Notes under the pieces: generated by a model
The model's database searches: none
Seen by the model: the letters and a program-made list of their open reading frames with translations, nothing else
What the model was told of the DNA's origin: nothing
NCBI GenBank assembly: GCA_002727515.1
Contig: PBXF01000033.1
Coordinates: 53,046 to 72,052 of the forward strand
Direction: 5' to 3'
DNA: 19,007 nucleotides
Origin: Methanobacteriota archaeon
Lineage (GTDB): Archaea; Thermoplasmatota; Poseidoniia; Poseidoniales; Poseidoniaceae
Part shown: positions 1 to 6,671 of the stretch, piece by piece
Position numbering within the stretch: the stretch's first letter is position 1
How the letters are laid out: each line of letters opens with the position of its first letter
Program-made: the position numbers and the translations under genes

Positions 1-731
1 AAAGGATATTCGATAATGAATAGAGCAATCATCGTAATACCTGTCCAAACTCCAATAGTCTTCAAGGAATCACGAGCATGTTCTACAGCACCAGTGCTGA
101 CATCACTTGCTATGTCCAGCATTTTCAATGTGGCTTCAAAACCTGGCAAGGGTAATGGATCTTCAACAAGCCAAACTCGTCTAAAGATAATGAAATACAT
201 TACACCAAGAAAACCCGCGAACATTGATGCTACTATACCAACGAAGGCCAACCTGAGGGTTTCACCTTCTCCTAAAATAATCAAAGGCCCATCAGATAAC
301 CAATAATCGGGGTTTGCAGCAAGTAAAAATATTGCAGGGAATGTGAAAATGAACCCTGTGGAAGCATGTGTTGCTCCTGTCGTAGCAGAAGTAGCAATAT
401 TAACTTCAGATGGCGACCATTTCAGTGCCATACCCAATACATATGCGATATACCATGCAGCAGAAATAGCCAATCCTAGTTTAAGTCCGATATATGCTGT
501 GACTCCTGAAAATATTGCGCCAATTCCAATACCAATCATTACCTTTTTTGTATCCCAGTGTGAAACTTCGAATGCTTCTTCAAGATTCTTTTCTTCAAGA
601 TATTGTTCAAGTACACCAGTGTTCAAATTGTTGTACATCTCGTCATCTAGCCAAGTAAGTTTACCTTTTTCTATGGCCTTCAAACCTTCGGGCGTAACAG
701 GTTGCCTGTATGCAGATTTCTTAACACCCAT
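1..731 (-). CDS. OPT-family oligopeptide transporter, N-terminal part (truncated by window edge)
   Basis: The minus strand is open from an ATG at 731 to base 1, giving 243 codons without a stop; the rest of the gene lies outside the window. About 75 mostly hydrophilic residues, including WLDDEMYNNL, precede the first membrane segment. That segment holds GIGIGAIFSGVTAYIGLKLG, followed by ISAAWYIAYVLGMAL. Next come NIATSATTGATHASTGFIF and FTFPAIFLLAA, then a further helix with FVGIVASMFAGFLGVMYF. The pairing of a Y-x-GLK-x-G helix with an N-I-x-x-(S/T)-x-x-x-(G/A) loop and an FTFPA helix is how members of the OPT family (oligopeptide or metal-chelate symporters) begin. GGTGAT lies 4 nt before the ATG and supports this start. 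The gene follows aIF5A by 24 nt on the same strand, so co-transcription is likely. The substrate cannot be told from this fragment; peptide uptake is the usual inference for a protein-degrading marine archaeon. Confidence 0.85.
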   Translation of the reverse strand, partial: MGVKKSAYRQPVTPEGLKAIEKGKLTWLDDEMYNNLNTGVLEQYLEEKNLEEAFEVSHWDTKKVMIGIGIGAIFSGVTAYIGLKLGLAISAAWYIAYVLGMALKWSPSEVNIATSATTGATHASTGFIFTFPAIFLLAANPDYWLSDGPLIILGEGETLRLAFVGIVASMFAGFLGVMYFIIFRRVWLVEDPLPLPGFEATLKMLDIASDVSTGAVEHARDSLKTIGVWTGITMIALFIIEYP

Positions 732-755
732 GAAATCACCAAAAGTAATCTATTA

Positions 756-1142
756 TCAATGGTCTCTAATGATTTTGTATAATCCGAGAGCTTCCATCCA
801 CATTATTTCTTTTCCGGCTTCGATATCCATTCCATCTTCTTGCGGAAGAATCATCATTGAATGATCACGCATATTCATCGCATGAACTTCAGCGCCCTCA
901 ATGTGAGTTACCATTGCAGTTCCTTTTTCGATAAGTGGAACATTTATTGAATCTGTAACGCTTCCAACGTGAGAGATTTTTTGTCCTGTGAAAATATCTA
1001 CCAATTCCAGTCTAGCTTTTGCAGAACCATGCTTTCCAGGTTTAGATTTTGAGATGGAATTGATCTTGTATGCTTTATCATCTACGCAACAATATCTTCC
1101 TTCTTTTAATGTCCTAATTTCTACACGAGTTGTACCTGGCAT
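756..1142 (-). CDS. eif5a: Translation initiation factor 5A (aIF5A, hypusine-containing)
   Basis: This 128-residue protein is full length for archaeal IF5A, the ribosome-bound factor that relieves stalling at difficult peptide bonds such as polyproline. The hypusination loop reads SKPGKHGSAK, with the lysine to be modified at K37. The N-terminal SH3-like barrel (about 1-70) is followed by an OB-fold (about 71-128) containing HVGSVTDSINVPLIEKG. The start has GGGAG a few bases upstream. The polyproline role is notable here because the large gene at 16212-19007 encodes dense PPAPP heptads and the insertase begins with APPPAPPGG. The gene sits between the large TSP3 surface protein (93 nt upstream) and the OPT transporter (24 nt downstream), all on one strand. 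Assignment is secure from the loop motif and length. Confidence 0.96.
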   Translation of the reverse strand: MPGTTRVEIRTLKEGRYCCVDDKAYKINSISKSKPGKHGSAKARLELVDIFTGQKISHVGSVTDSINVPLIEKGTAMVTHIEGAEVHAMNMRDHSMMILPQEDGMDIEAGKEIMWMEALGLYKIIRDH

Positions 1143-1206
1143 GACTCTCCCTATTCACTTGGCTGTAGTCTTGGCTTATGACCGTTGTCATCAATTATCA
1201 TAACGA

Positions 1207-1215
1207 ATATTAAAA
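1207..1215 (-). promoter_or_regulatory. Candidate TATA box for the aIF5A gene
   Basis: Read on the minus strand, this is TTTTAATAT, an AT-rich box about 65 nt upstream of the aIF5A ATG. Initiation about 25 nt downstream would leave a leader of roughly 40 nt carrying the GGGAG ribosome binding site. It lies between the stop of the 1285-residue gene and aIF5A, so aIF5A need not depend on read-through. This is judged from sequence alone. Confidence 0.3.
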
Positions 1216-1235
1216 CTGGTTGTAATTATTTGAGT

Positions 1236-4200
1236 CTAATCTTTCCAAATTCGGAATCCACCTTCATCTGAATACCAATGCCTTCCTTGTGTATCCTTGT
1301 ACCAATTCACACCGTTTTCGTCATTTTCCAACCATTCACCATCGGGCAAATCTTCCCAGGATGACACAAAATCGCTATCTTGATTAATTTCTATAGAATC
1401 CATAACTTCTTGCTCGATATTCCTCGAAGCTGGCTTCTTTTTACCCTTCTTTTTGCCTTTTGGCTGCTTTTTCATCAGAACTGCAATCGAACCAAACAAT
1501 ATCATTATTATTCCCACAGCAGCTATACCAATGATCAACCCAATATTTGATTCACCTTCACCAGAACTAGATGTAGAGTCTTCATTTTTATCATTAGGAT
1601 TTTGTTCTGCTGTAAGACAACCCTGAGTGTCATCGTAAATAAAATTCGAATATTCTTCAGGACATCTATCGGGCTGAGTTGCACCTTTTACAAATTCACC
1701 CAAGGTTCGGGTACTATTCCATTCTGGATTATCCCAATTATCACCAAAGCCGTCACCATCACTATCATTCCACTGTGTTGGGTCAGCATCATTGAAATCA
1801 TTTTGATACGACCAACCATCATTATCTAAATCAATACAACCAAATTTATCCTTGAAAGAGGTTCCTTCACTAGTCGGACAATCATCGCCGTTCGTACCAT
1901 CTGAATTATCACCAAATCCATCTCCATCGGTATCAAACCATTGACTTGCATCATTATCATTCCAATCATCTTGAAGACTGTATCCATCGTTATCCGCATC
2001 AACTTCTATTGGTGCACATCCTAAATATGGATTCGCAACTGTACCATTTTCTGTCTCTATAGTTCGACGCGTATCTATTTTACCGGATTCTGAAAATGGA
2101 GTTTCCAAACACATATCTTCAGCATCGTTGAATGTATCATAATCTGAATCTCTTTCAGATGGTGAACAGCCAATCGAATTTATCATCGATAATTCTTCAA
2201 CTGGAGTTTCTGGACACCAGTCGTAATCACCCTCAATAGCATCATCACCAACCCCGTCTCCATCTTTGTCCCTATGTTGAAGAGGGTCATAAGGTAGGTC
2301 ATCAATTTCATCAGCATAGCCATCATTGTCTGAATCTAAGCAACCAAAGATTCCATCTTTGAATGACTCTCCGTATACTTCAATACAATCATCCCCTTCA
2401 ATCCCAGTTTCATTATCCCCAAAACCATCCATATCAGTATCATTCCATTGTGTGACCTCATATGGGAATTTGTCACTGTTATCGCCATACAAATCTCCAT
2501 CGGAATCCACCCATTCAGAGGAATCATTTGTGAAAGCATCGTTTTCATCTGACCAACCATCACCGTCACTATCTAAACAACCAAATCGATCTTGTGTAGA
2601 ATTGCCGTATGAATCAATACAATCATCTGAGTTATCTCCAAACCCGTCGAGGTCGGTATCATTCCATTCGGATTGATCTGTTGGATGTGAGTCCAAATCA
2701 TTAGGCCATCCATCACCATCGTCATCTGGGCAACCGATTTTACCGAAAGTAGATTCTCCAGTAACATTCTCACAATCATCAATATCATTTGTATATCCAT
2801 CACCATCATTATCGAGTTGATTTTCTGCACAACCATATTCGTTTATTGTAAAATTTAAGTCCGAATCTGGGCATTGGTCTGCACCATCCCAGACTCCATC
2901 TTGATCTGCGTCTGGTAACAAATATGATTTGTCAACTCCAAGTCTTAACCAAGAAAGATATAGATCGTAAACTCCTAGTCTTGTGAAGCCCATTTGTTCC
3001 CACTTCATCTGGCCATTTTCACTCAGTAGGAAAGATAAGAATTCATAGTTTCTAGATAATTCGGAACCTGCGACAAAGGCTCTCATATTAGTTTGAAGAG
3101 GCCAATCTCCTGAAATTGATGCGTTTTCTGATGCATTAATTATCACACCTCCATCTGCGACAGCATCCATAATTCCGTGAGTATAGTTGTCTACTAGAGG
3201 TACAAGATAAATCCCCTGTTGATTCTCTACAGCAAACATTAGTTCTGTGAAACCAATGCTACCCTCACCTGCACCTGCGGCGATACCTAGTGTTACATCA
3301 GATCTGTATTCTCCTGCTACTGCCCTATATCTTAGGTCTGATGATTGATAAAAAGAATCTGGATTAGCACAATTTGTGCATAATACTGTTTCTTCAAGAA
3401 TTGTAATATCTGTTCTGTTACCTGTGCGATGAGATAAAACGATTTCATCATCAGGACATGATGAGTGTAAATCTGACCATTCCGCAATTCCGTCAAGGTC
3501 GTCATTTGGAACGACTGAATTCCATTTTAAACCTGGCATTTCTCCATTTGAAGTTAATTGATTTTTACTTGAGCCTGATGTTAACCATCTAACTTGTGCC
3601 ATTGACAGTCCACCTAAAGTCTCGACACAGGTTTGCGTATCACCACCAGCCTTTACCATGAAAACACCTGCTGCTCTGCCGAAAGGAATTTCTAGAATTT
3701 TCTCTTGGGTATTTTTACAATCCCAAATACCGTTTGATGAATAATTTGCATCTTTAGTTGCAAATGCGGGCGAGACACCAACTGTGAACGACCCAACTCT
3801 GGACTTAGAATCACAGATATCAATTGTGACAGAATTTCTGTCCTTTGATTCTACTAATAACGAATTATCTGGGTGATAATATCCACTTTTCCATGAACTA
3901 TTCATCAGCTCTGTGTAAAAATCTCCCTGAACACGAATGTAAGCGTCAGGGACCATATGAAGAGAAACATATCCTCGCCTCCACCCTACGGCTAATTTCA
4001 TTCCGGAATCATCGAATGCAATTGACCATACACCTCTGTTGTTATTCTGATTTCCGAAACCCGTCATTCTCCCTGTTTCATTCCAAGTTTCAACATCATA
4101 AACTTTCAAACGACCGTCCCATGCACAAGCTAGTACAATTGTCCCACCATCTTTAGAAAATTCGACGTCAGCGATATCCCAACAGGGATTTATTGTTTTT

Positions 4201-5093
4201 ATTACAGTTTTATTCTTTATATCAAATATCCTTGCAGTGTTGTCCCATGATCCTGTTGCGATGTACCTCCCATCAGGACTAATCTGTAGAGCCATAATGG
4301 ATTCTGAATGACTGGAATGATTACCATAAAAAGTTAGATTACTTAACCAATAAACCAAAACTTGTGGACCTATACCCATTGCAATTAACCTATCATCAGG
4401 AGTTGTATCAATACCTGCTAAAGTTACCCATCCACCCACAGGAGGAATTGACAGATTAAATTCAGGGTCCCACGTAGTTGTATTGTATCCCGTCATAGTG
4501 TCATTACCAGAATATGTGAAAATTTGGTGACCTGAATTAGACCATTCAATAGCGTCAACATTTTCACTTGTAGCAACAAGATTAGTTATTTCATTACCAG
4601 TTGTCGAATTTATTATCATTGCCACGCCAGAATCACCTGCAACTGCTAACATTGAGCCATCAGGAGATATTGCTAACTGATTTATTTTGGAACTAGAATT
4701 GTACACCATAGAAACGTGTACTCCGAGTTTGTCAAAGAAGTGCACTGTGCCAATAGTAGGATTATTGCCACCGACATCTGCCGTGAAATATCCAGTGTTA
4801 TTCAAAGCCCATATCGTAGCCGACACTCCACCAGAATGATGCCCCTGTTCTTCTGTTTCTTTGATTGCAGTATCCCAGTTGTAAACAGTTGGCTGTTCAA
4901 AATCTGCAATTCCATCTCCATCACTATCTGGACATCCTAAACCATTGGAGCTCGTAGCATTACCATATGCAAAGGGGCACATGTCCGCAGAATCCAAAAC
5001 TCCATCTAAATCACCATCTGTGGCTGTGGCACTTAACATTGGAACAAATACAATCGAAATCATCATAGCGCTCAGTAGCACCGCTTTACGCAT
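1236..5093 (-). CDS. Giant membrane-anchored surface protein: TSP3 repeats, WD40-like propeller, PstS-like binding domain, Trp-rich tail
   Basis: The protein has 1285 residues. A signal peptide (1-25) ends at ATATDGD. A first TSP3 pair (26-66, DGDLDGVLDSADMC and DSDGDGIADF) follows. Residues about 85-385 form a WD40-like propeller: blades show LAISPDGSMLAVAGDSG, LQISPDGRYIATGSWDNTA and IAFDDSGMKLAVGW. Residues about 388-718 resemble a PstS-type solute-binding protein: IPFGRAAGVFMV, GLSMAQVRWLTSG, SHRTGNRTD, GSIGFTELMFAVE, WPLQTNMRAFVAG and FLSFLLSENGQ occur in the family's order. Residues 728-1161 carry many Asp-rich calcium-binding TSP3 repeats with paired cysteines. One transmembrane helix (1184-1207) is followed by a lysine-rich stop-transfer stretch (KKQPKGKKKGKKK). 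The cytoplasmic end has regularly spaced tryptophans (1254, 1264, 1273, 1283). The start has no ribosome binding site but a TATA-like box 24-31 nt upstream, suggesting a leaderless message. Function is not established; ligand capture or adhesion at the cell surface is inference. Confidence 0.88.
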   Translation of the reverse strand: MRKAVLLSAMMISIVFVPMLSATATDGDLDGVLDSADMCPFAYGNATSSNGLGCPDSDGDGIADFEQPTVYNWDTAIKETEEQGHHSGGVSATIWALNNTGYFTADVGGNNPTIGTVHFFDKLGVHVSMVYNSSSKINQLAISPDGSMLAVAGDSGVAMIINSTTGNEITNLVATSENVDAIEWSNSGHQIFTYSGNDTMTGYNTTTWDPEFNLSIPPVGGWVTLAGIDTTPDDRLIAMGIGPQVLVYWLSNLTFYGNHSSHSESIMALQISPDGRYIATGSWDNTARIFDIKNKTVIKTINPCWDIADVEFSKDGGTIVLACAWDGRLKVYDVETWNETGRMTGFGNQNNNRGVWSIAFDDSGMKLAVGWRRGYVSLHMVPDAYIRVQGDFYTELMNSSWKSGYYHPDNSLLVESKDRNSVTIDICDSKSRVGSFTVGVSPAFATKDANYSSNGIWDCKNTQEKILEIPFGRAAGVFMVKAGGDTQTCVETLGGLSMAQVRWLTSGSSKNQLTSNGEMPGLKWNSVVPNDDLDGIAEWSDLHSSCPDDEIVLSHRTGNRTDITILEETVLCTNCANPDSFYQSSDLRYRAVAGEYRSDVTLGIAAGAGEGSIGFTELMFAVENQQGIYLVPLVDNYTHGIMDAVADGGVIINASENASISGDWPLQTNMRAFVAGSELSRNYEFLSFLLSENGQMKWEQMGFTRLGVYDLYLSWLRLGVDKSYLLPDADQDGVWDGADQCPDSDLNFTINEYGCAENQLDNDGDGYTNDIDDCENVTGESTFGKIGCPDDDGDGWPNDLDSHPTDQSEWNDTDLDGFGDNSDDCIDSYGNSTQDRFGCLDSDGDGWSDENDAFTNDSSEWVDSDGDLYGDNSDKFPYEVTQWNDTDMDGFGDNETGIEGDDCIEVYGESFKDGIFGCLDSDNDGYADEIDDLPYDPLQHRDKDGDGVGDDAIEGDYDWCPETPVEELSMINSIGCSPSERDSDYDTFNDAEDMCLETPFSESGKIDTRRTIETENGTVANPYLGCAPIEVDADNDGYSLQDDWNDNDASQWFDTDGDGFGDNSDGTNGDDCPTSEGTSFKDKFGCIDLDNDGWSYQNDFNDADPTQWNDSDGDGFGDNWDNPEWNSTRTLGEFVKGATQPDRCPEEYSNFIYDDTQGCLTAEQNPNDKNEDSTSSSGEGESNIGLIIGIAAVGIIMILFGSIAVLMKKQPKGKKKGKKKPASRNIEQEVMDSIEINQDSDFVSSWEDLPDGEWLENDENGVNWYKDTQGRHWYSDEGGFRIWKD

Positions 5094-5116
5094 ATTACGT
5101 CGAAATCAATTAGTTT

Positions 5117-5124
5117 GTAAATAC
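5117..5124 (-). promoter_or_regulatory. Candidate TATA box, leaderless promoter of the 1285-residue surface protein gene
   Basis: The minus strand reads TATTTACA here, 24-31 nt before the ATG at 5093. That is the archaeal TATA-to-start distance, and no GGTGA-like site precedes the ATG, so transcription probably begins at or next to the start codon. Sequence-based only. Confidence 0.35.
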
Positions 5125-5150
5125 TTGCGATTATGTGCCTCAATATGTAT

Positions 5151-5999
5151 TCAATATTCGTAAAATCCTTTTCCAGATTTTCTGCCATACAAACCTGCAT
5201 CAACCATGCGTCTCAAAAGAGGTGCAGCCCTATATTTAGAATCACCAAAGCCGTCATAAAGAACATCCATAATATGCAATACTGTATCTAAACCGATATA
5301 GTCGGCGAGAGCTAGTGGGCCCATCGGATGATTCATTCCGAGTTTCATAATACCATCAATTGCTTCTTTGTCAGCCACTCCTTCTTGAAGACAGAAAATT
5401 GCTTCATTCAACATCGGGCACAAAATACGGTTTGATATGAATCCAGGGTAATCTTCGCTAGTCAACGGAGTTTTGCCCATTTCTTTCGCTGCATTTACTA
5501 CCAATGAATTCGTTTCCTCACTTGTTAATTCACCGTTTATTACTTCTACAAGTTTCATTAACGGAACTGGATTCATGAAATGCATTCCTATTACTTTGTC
5601 TGGCCTGCTAGTAGCAGATGCTATTTTTGTAATTGAAATAGACGATGTATTTGATGCTAAGATGCATGATGGTTTGCAAATTTCATCCAGTTCAGAAAAT
5701 AGTGATAGTTTCAAATCTAGTATTTCAGGTACTGCTTCTACGACCAAATCAACATCTGAACATACATTTCTATCTGTTGAGGTTGAAATTTTGGAGCGAG
5801 CAGTATCTGCATCTGATTGTGTCATTCGATCTTTCGAGACTAACTTACTCAAGGATGATTCTATAGTCGATAATCCTCGATTAACAAATTCTTCTTTTAT
5901 GTCAATCATTACAACCTCAATTCCTGCACATGCAGCGACTTGCGTAATCCCATTACCCATCTGTCCCGCACCAATTACAGCCATTTTCTCTATTCCCAT
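5151..5999 (-). CDS. 3-hydroxyacyl-CoA (3-hydroxybutyryl-CoA) dehydrogenase
   Basis: This NAD-dependent enzyme oxidises 3-hydroxyacyl-CoA to 3-ketoacyl-CoA, the third step of beta-oxidation. From the ATG at 5999 it has 282 residues, the usual length of single-function hbd/paaH enzymes. The N-terminal Rossmann domain has VIGAGQMG (G10, G12, G15) and an acidic residue ending strand 2 (MIDIK). The active site is complete: S119 in NTSSISI, H140 in [10 protein letters not shown]152 in KLVEVI and N190 in GFISNRI. The C-terminal helical domain ends [12 protein letters not shown], as is typical. The frame stays open upstream to a TTG at 6080 and an ATG at 6026, but the start at 5999 gives the normal N-terminus and fits the candidate TATA box near 6040. 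The gene is divergent from the HD-domain gene. With the acyl-CoA dehydrogenase at 8812-9999 it supplies two of the four beta-oxidation steps. Chain-length preference is not evident. Confidence 0.93.
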   Translation of the reverse strand: MGIEKMAVIGAGQMGNGITQVAACAGIEVVMIDIKEEFVNRGLSTIESSLSKLVSKDRMTQSDADTARSKISTSTDRNVCSDVDLVVEAVPEILDLKLSLFSELDEICKPSCILASNTSSISITKIASATSRPDKVIGMHFMNPVPLMKLVEVINGELTSEETNSLVVNAAKEMGKTPLTSEDYPGFISNRILCPMLNEAIFCLQEGVADKEAIDGIMKLGMNHPMGPLALADYIGLDTVLHIMDVLYDGFGDSKYRAAPLLRRMVDAGLYGRKSGKGFYEY

Positions 6000-6036
6000 G
6001 TTACGATGCAATAATAACACATTCATGATAATTGGG

Positions 6037-6046
6037 ATATAGCTAT
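6037..6046. promoter_or_regulatory. Candidate shared divergent TATA region (palindromic core)
   Basis: ATATAGCTAT contains the self-complementary octamer ATAGCTAT (6039-6046), so it presents a TATA-like box on both strands. It lies 37-46 nt upstream of the HD gene's ATG (6083) and 38-47 nt upstream of the dehydrogenase ATG (5999). The position is almost symmetrical, leaving roughly 15-nt leaders in both directions. Neither gene has a convincing ribosome binding site. Confidence 0.35.
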
Positions 6047-6082
6047 GACGAAATTCAATACGAATCACACTATCGCCCAAAC

Positions 6083-6532
6083 ATGATGGAATGGCTGAAA
6101 TTGAAATCTGTAATGCGAGAGGGTTGGGTTCGAGCAGGAGTCAATAATCCCGAAAGCGTTGCTGCCCATTCGTGGGGTATGGCTTTGCTAGCAATGCACC
6201 TATGTCCTGAAAACCTTGACAAAATGCGTGTAATTGAGATGTGTTTGGTTCATGATTTACCCGAAATCGTTGTTGGTGACTTAACGCCTCACGATGATAC
6301 TTCAAACAAACACGTAGACGAGGTAAAAGCAATGAAAGAGATTGCTCCACAATGGCTTGAATATTTTGAAGAATACGAATATAACGAAACTGAGGAATCA
6401 AAGTTTGTTAAGTATCTCGATAAACTAGATATGGCCTTGATGGCACGTTTATACGAAAATGAACAGGGATTAGATTTGAACGAATTCATTGTATCTGCAA
6501 GGAAGATAATAGGCGAAACTAACTTGAACTAA
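6083..6532 (+). CDS. HD-domain hydrolase, YfbR/HDDC2-like 5'-deoxynucleotidase
   Basis: From the ATG at 6083 the protein has 149 residues, somewhat short for the family. It begins like HDDC2 proteins, with a lysine-rich helix and [21 protein letters not shown]. The metal-binding set is present: H29 in VAAHSWG, H57-D58 in CLVHDLPE and D113 in YLDKLD. R17, which binds substrate phosphate in YfbR, is also retained. Characterised relatives remove phosphate from deoxynucleoside 5'-monophosphates using a divalent metal, so the likely role is dNMP turnover. A longer frame runs back to a TTG at 6032, but those residues do not resemble the family and would overlap the divergent promoter. A second ATG follows immediately at 6086. 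The gene is divergent from the hydroxyacyl-CoA dehydrogenase and is followed after 22 nt by tRNA-Gln. Substrate is inferred from the family only. Confidence 0.85.
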   Translation: MMEWLKLKSVMREGWVRAGVNNPESVAAHSWGMALLAMHLCPENLDKMRVIEMCLVHDLPEIVVGDLTPHDDTSNKHVDEVKAMKEIAPQWLEYFEEYEYNETEESKFVKYLDKLDMALMARLYENEQGLDLNEFIVSARKIIGETNLN

Positions 6533-6554
6533 ATCATGCACGCCCCAATACCAC

Positions 6555-6627
6555 AGTCCTGTAGTGTAGTGGTCCATCATCTCGGGTTTTGGTCCCGGGG
6601 ACGTCGGTTCGACTCCGACCAGGACTA
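6555..6627 (+). tRNA. trnQ: tRNA-Gln (anticodon TTG)
   Basis: This 73-nt cloverleaf has a perfect 7-bp acceptor stem (AGTCCTG with CAGGACT) and discriminator A at 6627. The T arm is GTCGG-TTCGACT-CCGAC. The anticodon stem TCGGG/CCCGG closes the loop TTTTGGT, with the anticodon TTG at 6589-6591. CCA is not encoded. There is no visible intron. No clear TATA box precedes it and only 22 nt separate it from the HD gene stop, so it may be processed from a longer transcript. Confidence 0.95.
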
Positions 6628-6671
6628 TCCCCTAATCTACTGACAAGAAACACAAACAATCAAAAGAGGTC

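Noticed and set aside
16..864. Two plus-strand frames of 96 and 173 codons
   Set aside because: They lie opposite the OPT transporter, whose minus-strand translation matches the family; the plus frames show no domain signature and the second also runs into aIF5A.
2326..2836. Additional frames on both strands inside the Asp-rich region of the 1285-residue gene
   Set aside because: Repetitive Asp/Gly codons keep other frames open; the products are low-complexity Ser/Pro or Met/Ile-rich without any gene start signal.
6000..6080. N-terminal extension of the hydroxyacyl-CoA dehydrogenase from a TTG at 6080
   Set aside because: The extra 27 residues do not resemble the family, would overlap the divergent promoter, and the enzyme is normally 282 residues, as obtained from 5999.
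6032..6082. N-terminal extension of the HD hydrolase from a TTG at 6032
   Set aside because: The extra 17 residues do not resemble the family and would place the start inside the candidate promoter; ATG at 6083 gives a family-like N-terminus.
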